In this document: piece by piece, positions 1 to 11,100 of the stretch | Layout of the letters: each line of letters begins with the position of its first letter | Numbering within the stretch: position 1 is the first letter of the stretch | Source of the DNA: Zoroaster sp. YZ-2022 | Taxonomy: Eukaryota > Echinodermata > Asteroidea > Forcipulatida > Zoroasteridae | DNA: 64,000 bases | Direction: 5' to 3' | NCBI GenBank assembly: GCA_029582265.1 | Contig: CM055827.1 | Span: forward strand, 4,821,423 to 4,885,422 | Program-made: the position numbers and the translations under genes | Notes under the pieces: generated by a model | What the model saw: only the letters and a program-made list of their open reading frames with translations | What the model was told of the DNA's origin: nothing | The model's database searches: none

Positions 1-558
1 TCAGATTATGTTTCAATTAACAAATATCTTCCTTTGTGCCATATATATATATAGTTGGATAACTTCCAAGCACTCCATTTTGTCTCTGTAAGTACACGAA
101 GGTGAAAGTCCAACCTGGGCTAGGTCTGGTTCCCTTGGCTTCTGTGTTTCCTGTATAACGGTTTGTCGAGCGGTCTTTACCACAGGTTAATGACCGGTTT
201 TGGGCGTGGGTCACGATTTAAAAAATGTGTAATTTTTGTTGAATAAAGCCAAATATAAATGTGCAAATTCATGTTTTGGGGACACACAAAACACTTTCAA
301 AGTACATGAGTTAGGCGCGTGATGCGAAATAATCCTACCACTCTGATTGGTTCAAATCCATGTTGCGCATCGCACAAAACAGCTGATGAACAGCTGGCAC
401 ATAGGTGCTACTCTGATTTTGATAAGCCAAAGCCTTTACCATACGTTAATACACCCCACTTGATCACGTTTTATCCAATAATATTGTCTAAACTCGTCAC
501 TAATTTGCCATAGTGTTTTCCTGCCCTTATAGTACATTCAGGAAGAGACCTACCATTG
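1..558 (+). repeat. Duplicated SLC22 intron block, copy 1
   Basis: This block matches 31804-32358 in the same orientation at roughly 98-99% identity by eye. I counted about seven substitutions, a shorter TA run and one 6-bp insertion in the other copy. It starts at the window edge and the match ends abruptly after the shared 'gacctacca'. In both copies it lies on the strand of an SLC22 locus. In copy C it sits about 380 bp after exon 5, and here it lies upstream of exon 7. The simplest reading is shared intron DNA from a recent gene duplication. A short open frame at 319-513 occurs in both copies but resembles nothing I recognise and is not called as a gene. Confidence 0.85.
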
Positions 559-1177
559 TACCTAATCCACATGCATATATTCCTTATAGTTTTGAAGATA
601 GAGCATGCATTCAAATGACGAATGCCCTAACTGGCTATTTTTGTAATTTGGCAAAGTGACCAATACCGCATTGGTCACTTTGCCAACTTAATTCGGGATT
701 GGTCACTATGGTAAATGAGGGACGAACTGTCTTTGGTATTTTTGGATGCTGTTTAAAATATGAATGTCACCTCTGATCTGGCAAACTGAATGTGAATCTC
801 GGCGTGTGATGGCGCAACAGAATACATCTTAAGGGAATTGAAAAGTGATTAAAATATAAAGAAAGCAAAAACGGCGGATCGATGCGCATCAACAGGCTAC
901 GTATGTACATAATTAAAGGAAAAGCAATGTCATGAAATCATTTAAAGGGGGTAACCTTTTACCTGTCACAAACATTAAAGTGATCAACCAACCAGTGAAT
1001 GTTGGTTTATTACATTGTGTCGTTAACGAGCACATGTTGAGAATACATTCTGATTTGTTGTATTCATTTTAACGTGGAATTTAGGAAAAAGTACTCTTTC
1101 CTACATCTTTCCTAAATTCATTGGCTAGATCAGACTGTATAAATTAAGTGTTTGAAACGTTGGTATCTTGGCTGTAG
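559..1177. other. SLC22 copy A intron, no feature seen
   Basis: AT-rich intron between the duplicated block and exon 7 of copy A. I looked here for the short SLC22 exon 6 (the Y-x-x-L-D-L-L-R-T-P type stretch) and did not find it. It may lie upstream of the window or be lost. Confidence 0.5.
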
Positions 1178-1487
1178 GTTTGTGAATAGCCTAGTTTACT
1201 ATGGCCTTTCTCTGAGCACCTCGGCTCTAGGAATCGATGCCTACATCACTGCATTTACATATAGAGCAGCAGAGTTAGCGGGCTACCTGTCCAGCTGGTT
1301 TGTCATTCAGAAATGGGGCCGTCGTCTTCTTCTGTGCCTGTACTTAGTCATTGGTGGAGCGGCCTGCACTATTTCTGCCTTTGTTCGTAAGTTTCGTATC
1401 AATACGTTATAAATGTGTTTAGGCCTATAAGAACTCGCCGGTCAGAATTGACCAGGCAAAGGGTCTAAGGGGCTAGTACCATTTATG

Positions 1488-1684
1488 GGTCATACTGATC
1501 CGGAATCCAGGTCACTGACCTGGAATCCTGGTCACGAGGAAGGAACAGCCCGACTCGGAATCCTGGTTAGACTCACCCGGAATTTGGGTCACACTGACCC
1601 GGAATCCCAGTCAGACATGGAATACATTTCTTACCCGGATTCTGGGTCAGTTTGATCCTGGTTCCGGGTCAAACTAACCTGGAT
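1488..1684. repeat. Degenerate short tandem array (GACCCGGAATC..GGTCA units)
   Basis: Intron 7 of copy A holds about eight diverged units of roughly 20-25 bp built on 'gacccggaat-c-tgggtca' and its near-complement 'cctgggtca/tgacccgg'. The units are not identical, so this is an old minisatellite-like array. No coding potential is seen. Confidence 0.7.
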
Positions 1685-1851
1685 AATAGCAGCTGTGGTT
1701 ATTTACCGAGAAAGCGTTCATGCCCTGCGATGTTTTATGTTACATGTATACTTCCTTACAGCGCATGGTGTGATTTACCAATCTGTCGCCACGATTGGTA
1801 AATTCGCCATATCAGGCTCCTTCAATGTCATCTACATATACTCTGCTGAAT

Positions 1852-2570
1852 TCAAAAAAACTAAAGTGATGCAATTTAATACATCTACGAGTGACATAAA
1901 TATTGTCATTGATGGTACTGAACTTGGAAATGTGTCTGAATTTTAATATCTTGGCCACACCATCGTCAATGATGGTAGAAATTCCACTGACCTAAGAATT
2001 GCAAAGGCTACAGCTAAATTTTATGAACTTAAGGGGGTTCTTTGTGACAGGGAAGTATGTATGTCCATTCGGACTAAAATCCTGGAAGCATGTGTTCGTC
2101 CTAGACTGACATATGCTACCCAATGCTGGAGGCCTAGTGAGAAATAAATAAAAAGGATTGAAAGTAGTTGGTATGGTTTCCTAAGGCGAATGATTAAAGA
2201 TGGTTTCCGTAGGAAACCTTCACTTGTAGAAGGTGAAGTTAATCATGCTCTTTACTTTGCTAATATAGATCTAGAGCGCATAACAAAAAGTCAACCACTT
2301 CGGAATTATATTAACTCCCAGTATCTGAAATACATAGCTCATACTTGTCGTAGGGAAAATACAAATTTGACCAAGCTTAGTTTATTTTTTATTCCTAGAG
2401 TCCCATACTATCGAGATCCCTGGATAGGTATCTCAAGACTTCTGGGTGATATTTCTATTGAGCAGATTAAAAGAGAAACACAGTCAAAGACTGGTTTCAC
2501 CAGGCTCCTAGGAGTCCTGACTCATATGAAGCCTAAAGCTTCAAAATGAGGACCTAAACTGTACTGTACT
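1852..2570 (+). mobile_element. Non-LTR retrotransposon (LINE) fragment inside SLC22 exon 8
   Basis: A broken reading frame on the + strand gives the C-terminal part of a LINE polyprotein. Recognisable pieces are F-x-YLGHTI, RIAKATAKFYELKGVLCDRE, KILEACVRPRLTYATQCWRP and IKRIESSWYGFLRRMIK, followed by RNFINSQYLKYIAHTCRREN-like text and RDPWIGISRLLGDISIEQ. These belong to the region after the reverse-transcriptase palm in CR1/RTE/jockey-type elements. Stops interrupt it at about 1944 and 2145. The 5' end is truncated, as is usual for LINEs. The 3' end finishes in a short repeat (ctgta)n at about 2551-2566 instead of poly(A). It lies precisely within SLC22 coding sequence. I could not delimit a target-site duplication. 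Confidence 0.8.
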
Positions 2571-3241
2571 GTACCCGTCAGGTAAAAACAAAATGATTTT
2601 GTTGTGTTGGTTGTATGATTTATTAAAAATCAAGCATAACTAAGTACTGAAACTTGAGACCTCCTTTTGGGAATAGTATATTTATGGTAACACCATATAG
2701 GGACTATACAAAAGCATCTCATTTGTGAGAATATGTTCGTCAAGTCTAACCCAGACTTTTGATAAACTCCATAGTTTTGAACATACTTCCTTCGAACTTT
2801 TCTTTGATAACAGTTATAACACCACGAGAAACGGTTCGATCGGACATGATCGAGATAACCCGGACCTATTTTCTCAGTTTACAGTCGCCGGGATCAAACA
2901 TCCCTTGCCCACAGTGTTGCCAACTTTATTCTTCCAAGGTGTTTATATTGGGCAAGGTCCCCAATATGAAGACCGCTGGTGTACTTTTATAATTTTGCGT
3001 TGTAATTATAATAAGAAAAACCATTATGCATTTTCACTATTTTCTCGTTAACGAAACAAGGAAATAAGCTGAAACTTTCGCATGTTTGGTTTTGATATAT
3101 ATCGCTTGATTCTTACATACCACTTGATCAAGTATGGATGTATTTACATACATTTTATCATTGTGTTTCTCTGGCTTTAAATAGGAGTTCCCATTGCAAT
3201 ATTTTATTCTCCTGACTGATGATAATTCCGTTGTCCGTTAG
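2571..3241. other. SLC22 copy A intron 8, no feature seen
   Basis: Intron sequence between the remnant of exon 8 and exon 9. Overlapping short frames at 2725-3051 carry no recognisable motif. Confidence 0.5.
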
Positions 3242-3450
3242 GAGTATTGGGATGGGTCTATCGTCGATGTTTGCCCGTATCAGCGGGATTATCGCACCGG
3301 CAATTCTCATCCTCAGCAAATACTGGGAATCTTTGCCTCTTCTCGTCTTCGGCAGGTGCACTCTCCTGGCAGGTTTTCTTGCTCTTCTCTTCCCAGAGAC
3401 GCTTAACCAAAATTTGCTAGAAACTATGCAGGATGGAGAAGAATTCGGCA

Positions 3451-4012
3451 GTGAGTTTCCTATTTCCTCCCCCCCCCCCCCACAAAAAAGGGTCAAGTTT
3501 AAAGTATTTTCTCCGTATAACCGATGCTTCTAGGTTTATTTTATTAAACAACAATACACAAATCCGGCCTGTCAGTTAAACAATACAAATTGACCTATGA
3601 GGTATACACATGTGGTCTTAAAGTATCCACTTTTGGGGTCAGCACAATCATACTTTACCAGTTTATCGTGAAACCCTTCCTTCGTGGTAAAATCCTTATT
3701 TTGCAATATTGAGTTTAGCCGTTTTGTAACTTCACCATCACCAGTCTAGTATTGTTAAGAATGAAATTCAAATTGGACGCACGTACGGCATTATATTAAC
3801 CCATACGTTTTGTGAATAGTCCAAAGTTATTAAATGAGGCGTCCAATTAAATTCACAATATTAGGACAGGCTCTTTTATGTGCGGTTTTTACAAGTTAGT
3901 TAAAAACTCTAATTCTCGCCACAATTTGGCGCACACTTTTCAGGATGTGTAAGAAAACCAAACATTGATAACTGTTAACACGAAACTGTTTTAATTTCTT
4001 ATTTAATAACAG
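3451..4012. other. SLC22 copy A intron 9, no feature seen
   Basis: Intron sequence starting with a gtgagt donor and ending with an aacag acceptor. It contains a C homopolymer at about 3468-3481. No repeat or gene recognised. Confidence 0.5.
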
Positions 4013-4161
4013 AGGAACAAGGCTTTGGATTAAAGGCATTGTTCAAGAAACCTCCGGGACCAGCGAAATCTACCGGAGATGATGTGAATAATGATGTAGA
4101 ATACAAACAGATCACGACTGAAGAGAAAAACACCGCAATCAATGAAATAACATCTGTATAA

Positions 4162-5168
4162 ATATAAGTACGTGTATATAAACAGGCTCATAACCAGGCT
4201 GGGCCTGTGCCCCTAATCCCCTCCCCTCCCATGTGCGGATCGCCACGTCCACGTACAGCAAGACGGCCATTGTATCATTTTGTGTAATCGCTGTGGACTT
4301 CCGCGTACAAAGCTAATATGTGCCTCTCCAAATGCTGACGGTGCCCCCAAGTTCGAATTCCTGGCTATGGGTCTGTATATAGGTCAAATGTCATGTAAAT
4401 CTTTGGTTGTATATTGTAACTGTAGCGGATACTTCAACTAAAGAAACGTAATTATGAAAAGTACACTTTGGATCAAAGAAGAGCATCTCTTAATAGTTCT
4501 TGATTCTTTAACTAACTTTATACCTTCCCTTTAAACCTTATCATTTGCGTCCTTGCCGCCATCTTGGATTGGTGGTTCCTCTACAGGAAGTACTTCGTAC
4601 GGTTGTTTCTCCTTTGCCACGTCATCCATGCTGACGTCATCAAGTCTAGGCCCCTGCCTCCGTTTCGTCAGACAGATACACAGATCATCTGGCGTTCAAA
4701 ATGTCCAAATAAATATAGATATCGACTTAATCATTCCTTACAAGGGACCTTTAGTAGGACAACACATTTAGCCTAAATACCTTTTTTTTTAAAGGTCTAA
4801 AAAATTTCTACAATAATAGTAATAATAATAATAATTTGTAATGCGCCGGTATCCGTCAAATGAGACGCTCATGGCGCAGTGACACATCAGTGTAAACAAT
4901 AAAACAAAATACATGGTAAGAACAATGCAATACGTGAAAGCAATTTGGGGGGCCAAAATGTCAATTTCTGGGGCCATGAAATCTTTTTCCAGGCGATGCA
5001 TAATGTGACATTTTAAGTGCCATTAGGCATAATTATTATGTATGAGCCTTTACAAATAAATACGGATGCCTAGATATATAAAATAATTAAGATTTAAATC
5101 GTTTGTTTTATTTTATTCATTGTCTAATAATAACACCTCAACGGAATTATCTTTTGCAATGTTTGAAA
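4162..5168. repeat. Convergent intergenic spacer with an (ATT)n-tailed SINE/LINE 3' end
   Basis: Spacer between the stop codons of copies A (+) and B (-), so it holds both 3' UTRs. At about 4807-4900, on the - strand, a 'gcgcattacaaat' sequence is followed by (att)n. This is the style of 3' tail seen on many marine SINE/L2-type retroposons. The remainder (4162-4800) shows no gene. Confidence 0.55.
5107..5117 (-). terminator. Candidate poly(A) signals for SLC22 copy B
   Basis: Two overlapping AATAAA hexamers read on the - strand about 52-62 nt past the stop codon of copy B (TGA at 5171-5169). Position and sequence suit a polyadenylation signal. The cleavage site is not visible. Confidence 0.5.
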
Positions 5169-8100
5169 TCATTCCAGACTATCACCGTGTATGTTTTTAG
5201 GTTTCGTAGGAATGTATGGCTCCAAATCGTTATCGCCATCGCCACAGTGAAATAAGCTGTGTACTTTTGTTGGCTTCATTACATAAGCCATATCTCTTGA
5301 TTCATACAAAGTATGGATGTGTTTACAGCCAAAGAATATACTGTCATACTGTTTACTTACTGCGGGTATCTTCAGCCTGTTCCACGGTTTCTGGTAAGGG
5401 TTGACCACGAGTCTCCGGTAAGCACAGAACCAGGATGCCAGAACAGATCGCAAAAGAACCAAATATGACATAGGGAAGACAAGGCAAGATCACAGCAAGA
5501 TCCAAGATGAACGGACACAGGATACCACTCACACGAGCCATCATGGAGCACAAACACAGACCCATACTCCTGAATTGAAAATGAAGGAACGAACGATTGA
5601 AAAAATGTTTTTATTAAATTAGGCAGAATAAAAATGGTCATACAATAACATTTAAATCGCAATATTACTGGGTGATATGAGGGGGAAATCCATAATTCAC
5701 CGACGCAGCCTGTTAAAATTGTCAAACAGCACAAATTACAATTAAGCCTTTCTGTGTAAATTGTTACTACGTCGGTCAAGCACGTGCCAAACTAGCCAAC
5801 ATGGCTGCTTAATGGTCAAGAGTAAGCCAAACTAGCCAACATGGCTGCTTATTGTCAAAACTATAATATGTATGTGTAATTAAGCAATAAAAACAATCGG
5901 AATATATATGCTGCACAACATAACAGACTTACCTGATGGGAGTAGGATATAACTCAGCAGTGTAGACGTAGATGACTGCAAAGGATGCAGTAATACAGAA
6001 CTTCCCTATCATGGCAATCGTTGCCTTGACTGCGCCGGGCGCTGAAGAAAGAAATGTGAACGAACCGTTTCAAGATTATTTTGATTCTCCAAGATTTAAA
6101 AGCAATTTAAATCAAGTGTCAGTCGTTATGTGGATGCACTCTTCATATAGGAATAAAGCCCGACATGCATGTAAAAGTTTCACTCTCAGTTTCACGAAAA
6201 TTATGATAAAAATATAGACTACTTAATTGGACAGCGGCAATAACCGTAACGCCTCCGCCTCCGCCTCCGCCTCCGCCACACTGTAATCACAATTCGCGTC
6301 AACAAAGCAGGATTTTAACACGAGTAGCAGTAGCAGCATCTCCCAACTCTCTTCAGTCACCTGATGATTACTATAAAGATGGTTAAATGTGGAGAAGACC
6401 TATGACGGAATCTCCCCATCAGACTTAAAGAACACCGAGCGCACGGCCGCAGAGGAGATTTCGAAAAGTCAGCTATCGTCAAGCACTCGCACATCAAGGA
6501 CCACCAGATAGACTGGCAGGCAGCCCAACTCATCACACCCATCGACGCATGGCACCCCAGACGCATGAGAGAGGCCATCGAGATCGTCAAACACGACACT
6601 GTGCCACAACATCAGCGACATTTGGCGACCACTACTACGGACTGAAGGATCTTCTATATCCAAAGTCCATAACCCACCCCAGACTGAGGGATCTCCTATA
6701 TCCTAAGTCAACCACCCTCCATCCCCCTGTGCTTGTTAACAACTGATTTAGTTCAGTGAGCACACACTCCTCTCCCCCAACCCCTAGGATCCTAGTGTCA
6801 ACAGTTCCCGCCTGCGTGCCTCAATGAACTAATCCTCCAGCATCCATTCAAGAGATGATCCTCTAGCAGTCTACTTAAGCAGCAGCATTTTCCAGAGTCC
6901 GGCATTCTCCTGAGGACGATCAGAGCAGGGACGTGCACAGGGTTGTAGAGGGGCAGGGGCTCAGAGTCTGAAAAGGGCAGTGTAATTCGATGCGAGCGCG
7001 CCTAGCGCGCGAGCTAAAAAAAATTTGGGCGGTTATTTATTAATAAAAACGCATAATATGGTTTTTAACATTACAATCAGATCAGATTATGTTGATGACT
7101 GGTTTTCATTTACAATCTGATCTGGTGGTGAGTGAGCCACGGGATGTCAATTTCGTGTTTCAGTGACAGCGTGTGCCTGCCTATCAAAGACGTATAGGCG
7201 CGCGCGGCTATGCGTGAAATCTAGTTTCGCGGAGGGGCACATGCAGGCCCGTGCACAGGAATAGTAAGGGGCATCTCTGCTGACCTAATATTTATTCTAA
7301 TTTTATTCTATCCTGACATCTTTCAACTAGGCAGGGCAGTCTATGCGCAACAGGAACTTAATAATTCATTCAAAAAAAAAAAAAAAAACCTTGGGCCTGG
7401 ATCAGAGCATACTGATCGAAACGTCGAGTTGTACCTCCAGTTCTTTTCAGAACTAATTACTACTCAATTGAGCATTTCACACGGTGTCACCGCAATTACT
7501 CTTACTTAAGACCTATACAGTTGTTTTCAGAACCACAATCCTACTTTAGCTTTTGTTGAGATTAAACCCACGTGGTGTAATACATTTTGTAGGAAGGTAT
7601 TTCTGTGCCAAAAATGCTCTTTTTTAATGTACGTTTTGCTTTGTTTTGGTTTCTTAATTCGTGTGATCGACTATTTGAAAGATGGTGGATTACTCGCAGG
7701 CGTAGCCGTCGCTTGTTTTTTTTAATTGTTATACCTTGGTGGTGGTTAGAATTAAAATTAAAACTCACGAAAAACGGACGAGGACACGCAGGCAATCCCG
7801 GCTACTACCAAATAGATACACAGCGGCAACTTCCTACCCACGTACTGCAGGGCGAATATAGACGAGAGGTAAGCAGGGATCTCCACAGCCCCCGAGACAA
7901 AGGCTGCTATGTAATGATCAACACCTAGATCTGAAGTGCTCAGAGCTATCCCATAATACACCATGTTGTTAACAAACCTAAAAAACAAACATAAATATAA
8001 TGAGGTCAGTAAAGCATACCTGAAACCGAATCAAACTATAGTTTTGGAACGAGCAATGTTGATTAAAGCGAGACTTGTTGAACCTGCGATCTGCTATCCG

Positions 8101-11100
8101 GGTGCTATCCAGGTCTATGTTGGCTGTCATCGATAATTGTCAATACATTTAATTACATTTGTTTTGAGGGCGCTATAGTCCGAATCCATAAAAGCTAACA
8201 TGCCCTGTAGCCAGGGACCCCAAGATACAATCTGAATTCGGGATGAGGCAATTGGATGATTCCTGAAAGAGAATGTGGACTTTCTTTCAGTCAAATCATC
8301 AATAATTATCAAGCTAATATAAAACTAAATCAGGTACATTAATGGGACAGTATCGTCACGACGATCAGAGCAGACTTTAAACAAGAGATGGAATCGATGT
8401 CCTAGTTCAAGATGAAAACGGTGACTGAAAATTACTGGCTCGTTTATTTAGTAGCAACGCTAATATGACTTTATCATGTGGGTATTATGTTCAGTCACTG
8501 AGTTAATCTAAAACTGGCACTCTGATTCCATGCCCTGTTGATCGTGACGATATTTCCCCTTTAATAGTTGTTTCGAGTGAACAAAGAAAAATTTATAGAA
8601 TATTATAACATTTTACCATGTTAATAGTAAATTGAAGGTTCTGCACCGTAAATTGGGCGTGCGAAGGAGATCCAGGTAGGTGTATTTTCCAGTCACGGCA
8701 ACCTGGTCCTCTTGCTGTTGTTATATGGATAAAATTATAAAATAAAACAATGTAAAAGGTAAAATGGAAATGTTGAGATTTTGTTTGGCTACATACGCTC
8801 CTGTTTGATATCAACAGAGGGCGCCCGAAACATACACAACATTGACTCAGTTATTACCTTTTCCTCCGAATTCAAAGCAGTAAGAATCCCTTCTGGTAGT
8901 TGGACCTTATTAACCTTCGCCGCCTTCTTGATAATCTCTTCAGCCTCGGCGTATCTGCCTCTAGAAATCAGCCAGCGTGCCGACTCGGGGACAAAACTTG
9001 AGCAAACGAATGTTAATCTTGTTATTATCTTTATTGAAGTAGCATTCCTTTGATACCAGTCAGGTGAGACCAAGTCTGTGCATATTTGGCGTATTAATTA
9101 CTTAGCCCATACTATTATGTTGAACATTCATTACATACAGTAACGGTGCAAATTCTGCCCAACCCCAGATTAATCTTTGTCACATGACCCCAAAAGTGCC
9201 CAGAAAGTACTGAAAATGTTTGTTTCTAAGGATTTAAATAAATTTCGTCATTTGCAAACCACACGCTGGAGAGGTCAGACCAATACACTGGTACACTAAA
9301 GTTTTAACAAAATTTGATTGGGTTTTGTTCTGTTTAATTTAAAATAAAAAAACAAGTTTGTTTGTTTTTTGCGTACAACTTCGGTGGAAATGAATCAAAA
9401 GTGCGTACAAAAACTGATATTTGGATAAGCTCCAAACGCTGAATGAAAGTCATATTTACGGGAGCAGAAGGAAAAATGGAGCAAACGTCATGGTCAGGGC
9501 CAACTGCAACATCCTCCAATCACGAATGAGATATGCAATCGGCGCTAGTAACATGTAACCAAGAGCATAGTAGATGTTGATGAACTGCCCGGCGAATGAC
9601 CGTCGAGAAGGACCAACAAGTTCCGTGCCTTCAACAATAACACAAAATATTAATCTTAAAAGCCCCTTAAACTATTGGAAATTTCCAAAGGAATAAAAAA
9701 CGTTATTTTAATCACACCATTCACTCCCATGGTCTCAACATACAGGAATTAGGGAATGACTAGTTTTTCTTTTATTCTTTCTCCACAGACATTTTCACAT
9801 GAGATTAGAGAAAAGCAGAGTCAGACGGGGGATATAACAAACCAGACAAATAGACTAACGAGCAAAACAAATGCAAAACAATGTTTTGTTTTACATTTGT
9901 TTTGCTTGGCAGTCTATTTATCTGGTTTGTTATACTTCCCTCCCGTCTGACTCTTTTCTTTTCTCTTTTCTCTAATCTCATACTCTCTTCTTCCAGCCTA
10001 ATACTCCTGCCCTAATACTACTATTTTGCATTTATACTACAGGTCCTTTCGGTTGATAAGCAGTTTGCAATTGTATTTTCTATTGTGGACTGGGTTCCCC
10101 ATTTGCATAATAATGCAATGGCCTGTGGCGAGAATATTGTTTGGTGGTATGGGTGTGTGTTGAAGTCACTTGACTGTTTTTGACCGAGCAGTGCGGACTA
10201 GCTTATTTTTTCTTCTCTTGATTTCTACGTGTTTAGACGTACGTTACATAGACTGTTGAATTATACGCATAGTATGGCATATCAACAGGCAATTAATGAT
10301 AGGCCTATACTACCTGAGCAAGTGATACCAGCACCGCCAACAGAAGGACTGACAGCCAGGGCTATATCCGATATAGTGAAGGAAGCAGTTGGAGGTGTTA
10401 AAGATTATATTGACGCAGCTTTACACGCTCAGAGGGAGGAAAGCGAGAAAGTGATTGAATCAGCTACGCAGCAACTTGAACACTTAAAGAAAGCGTCACA
10501 AGTGCAGTTTAGATTCAAGGGTAACAAGTCCCAGTTCACCTTTAACGAGGAGATTGTCGAAGCCTTAGAGAAAGCCAATAATCGTTTATCTGAAGGTAAA
10601 CCAGTTATAGCTAAGGAATTAGTAGATAAGGCAGTAGTAGACCTTAAGAAGAGGAATAAATTAATAAGACTAGCAGATAAGTCAGACGCTGGTTGGGCGG
10701 CTGTTGACGAGTATTTGTCAGACGAGCTCGCAAGCGATAGCGAAGACGAGAAGCGAATTAGGTCCGCCCAAACCAGAGCCGCGGCCAAGAAAAAGAAGAA
10801 TAAGTCTTTGAGACCAAGGCCATACAACTACAGAAGACAAAATGCTGCCGAAACCCCACCCAATCCTGATTCTAGGAATAATTATTCTTTTCGCCGCTAT
10901 AATCAGCAAGATAGATACCAATATAGCTTCGGGCGAGGTGGATCGGGTCCGAGACCCTCCGATGAGTGCTTCGGATGTCATCAGAAGGGGCATTGGAGGA
11001 GGAATTGCCCAAATGACACAAACAAACAAACTCCAGCCCAAATCAAAGATGGCGGCCCGCGTTGGTAACGAAGGTAAATATCATGTTATTTGATATAAGG

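Larger units (their letters stand above)
1178..4161 (+). pseudogene. SLC22 organic ion transporter, copy A, 3' part, exon broken by a LINE
   Basis: Exons 7-10 of an SLC22-family (major facilitator) plasma-membrane transporter. Exon 7 is 1178-1386 (209 nt, TM segments from FVNSLVYYG to LVIGGAACTISAF). Exon 8 begins at 1762 and reads VATIGKFAISGSFNVIYIYS-AEF. Exon 9 is 3242-3450 (209 nt, GMGLSSMFARISGIIAP then PETLNQNLLETM). Exon 10 is 4013-4161 (cytosolic tail ending NEITSV, then TAA). Splice sites are GT/AG, and the 209-nt lengths and phases match copy B exactly. Exon 8 is interrupted at about 1852 by a LINE fragment. The end of the exon, encoding Y-P-V plus the first two bases of the next codon, reappears at about 2570 just before a GT donor. 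The insertion adds in-frame stops, so this allele should not make a normal transporter. Upstream exons are outside the window. The substrate cannot be inferred. The gene converges on copy B. Confidence 0.85.

Noticed and set aside
319..513. Conserved small protein present at two loci
   Set aside because: The frame is kept in both copies only because the whole 555-bp intron block is ~98-99% identical. No recognisable domain and no splice or start context.
1..558. Solo LTR or MITE (because it is repeated at 31.8 kb)
   Set aside because: No terminal inverted repeats or TG...CA ends. Both copies sit in the same relative place downstream of SLC22 exon 5-type sequence, so gene duplication explains it better.
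10429..10827. Antisense 132-aa protein over the PAT gag
   Set aside because: A shadow of the gag frame; the sense frame has the zinc knuckle.
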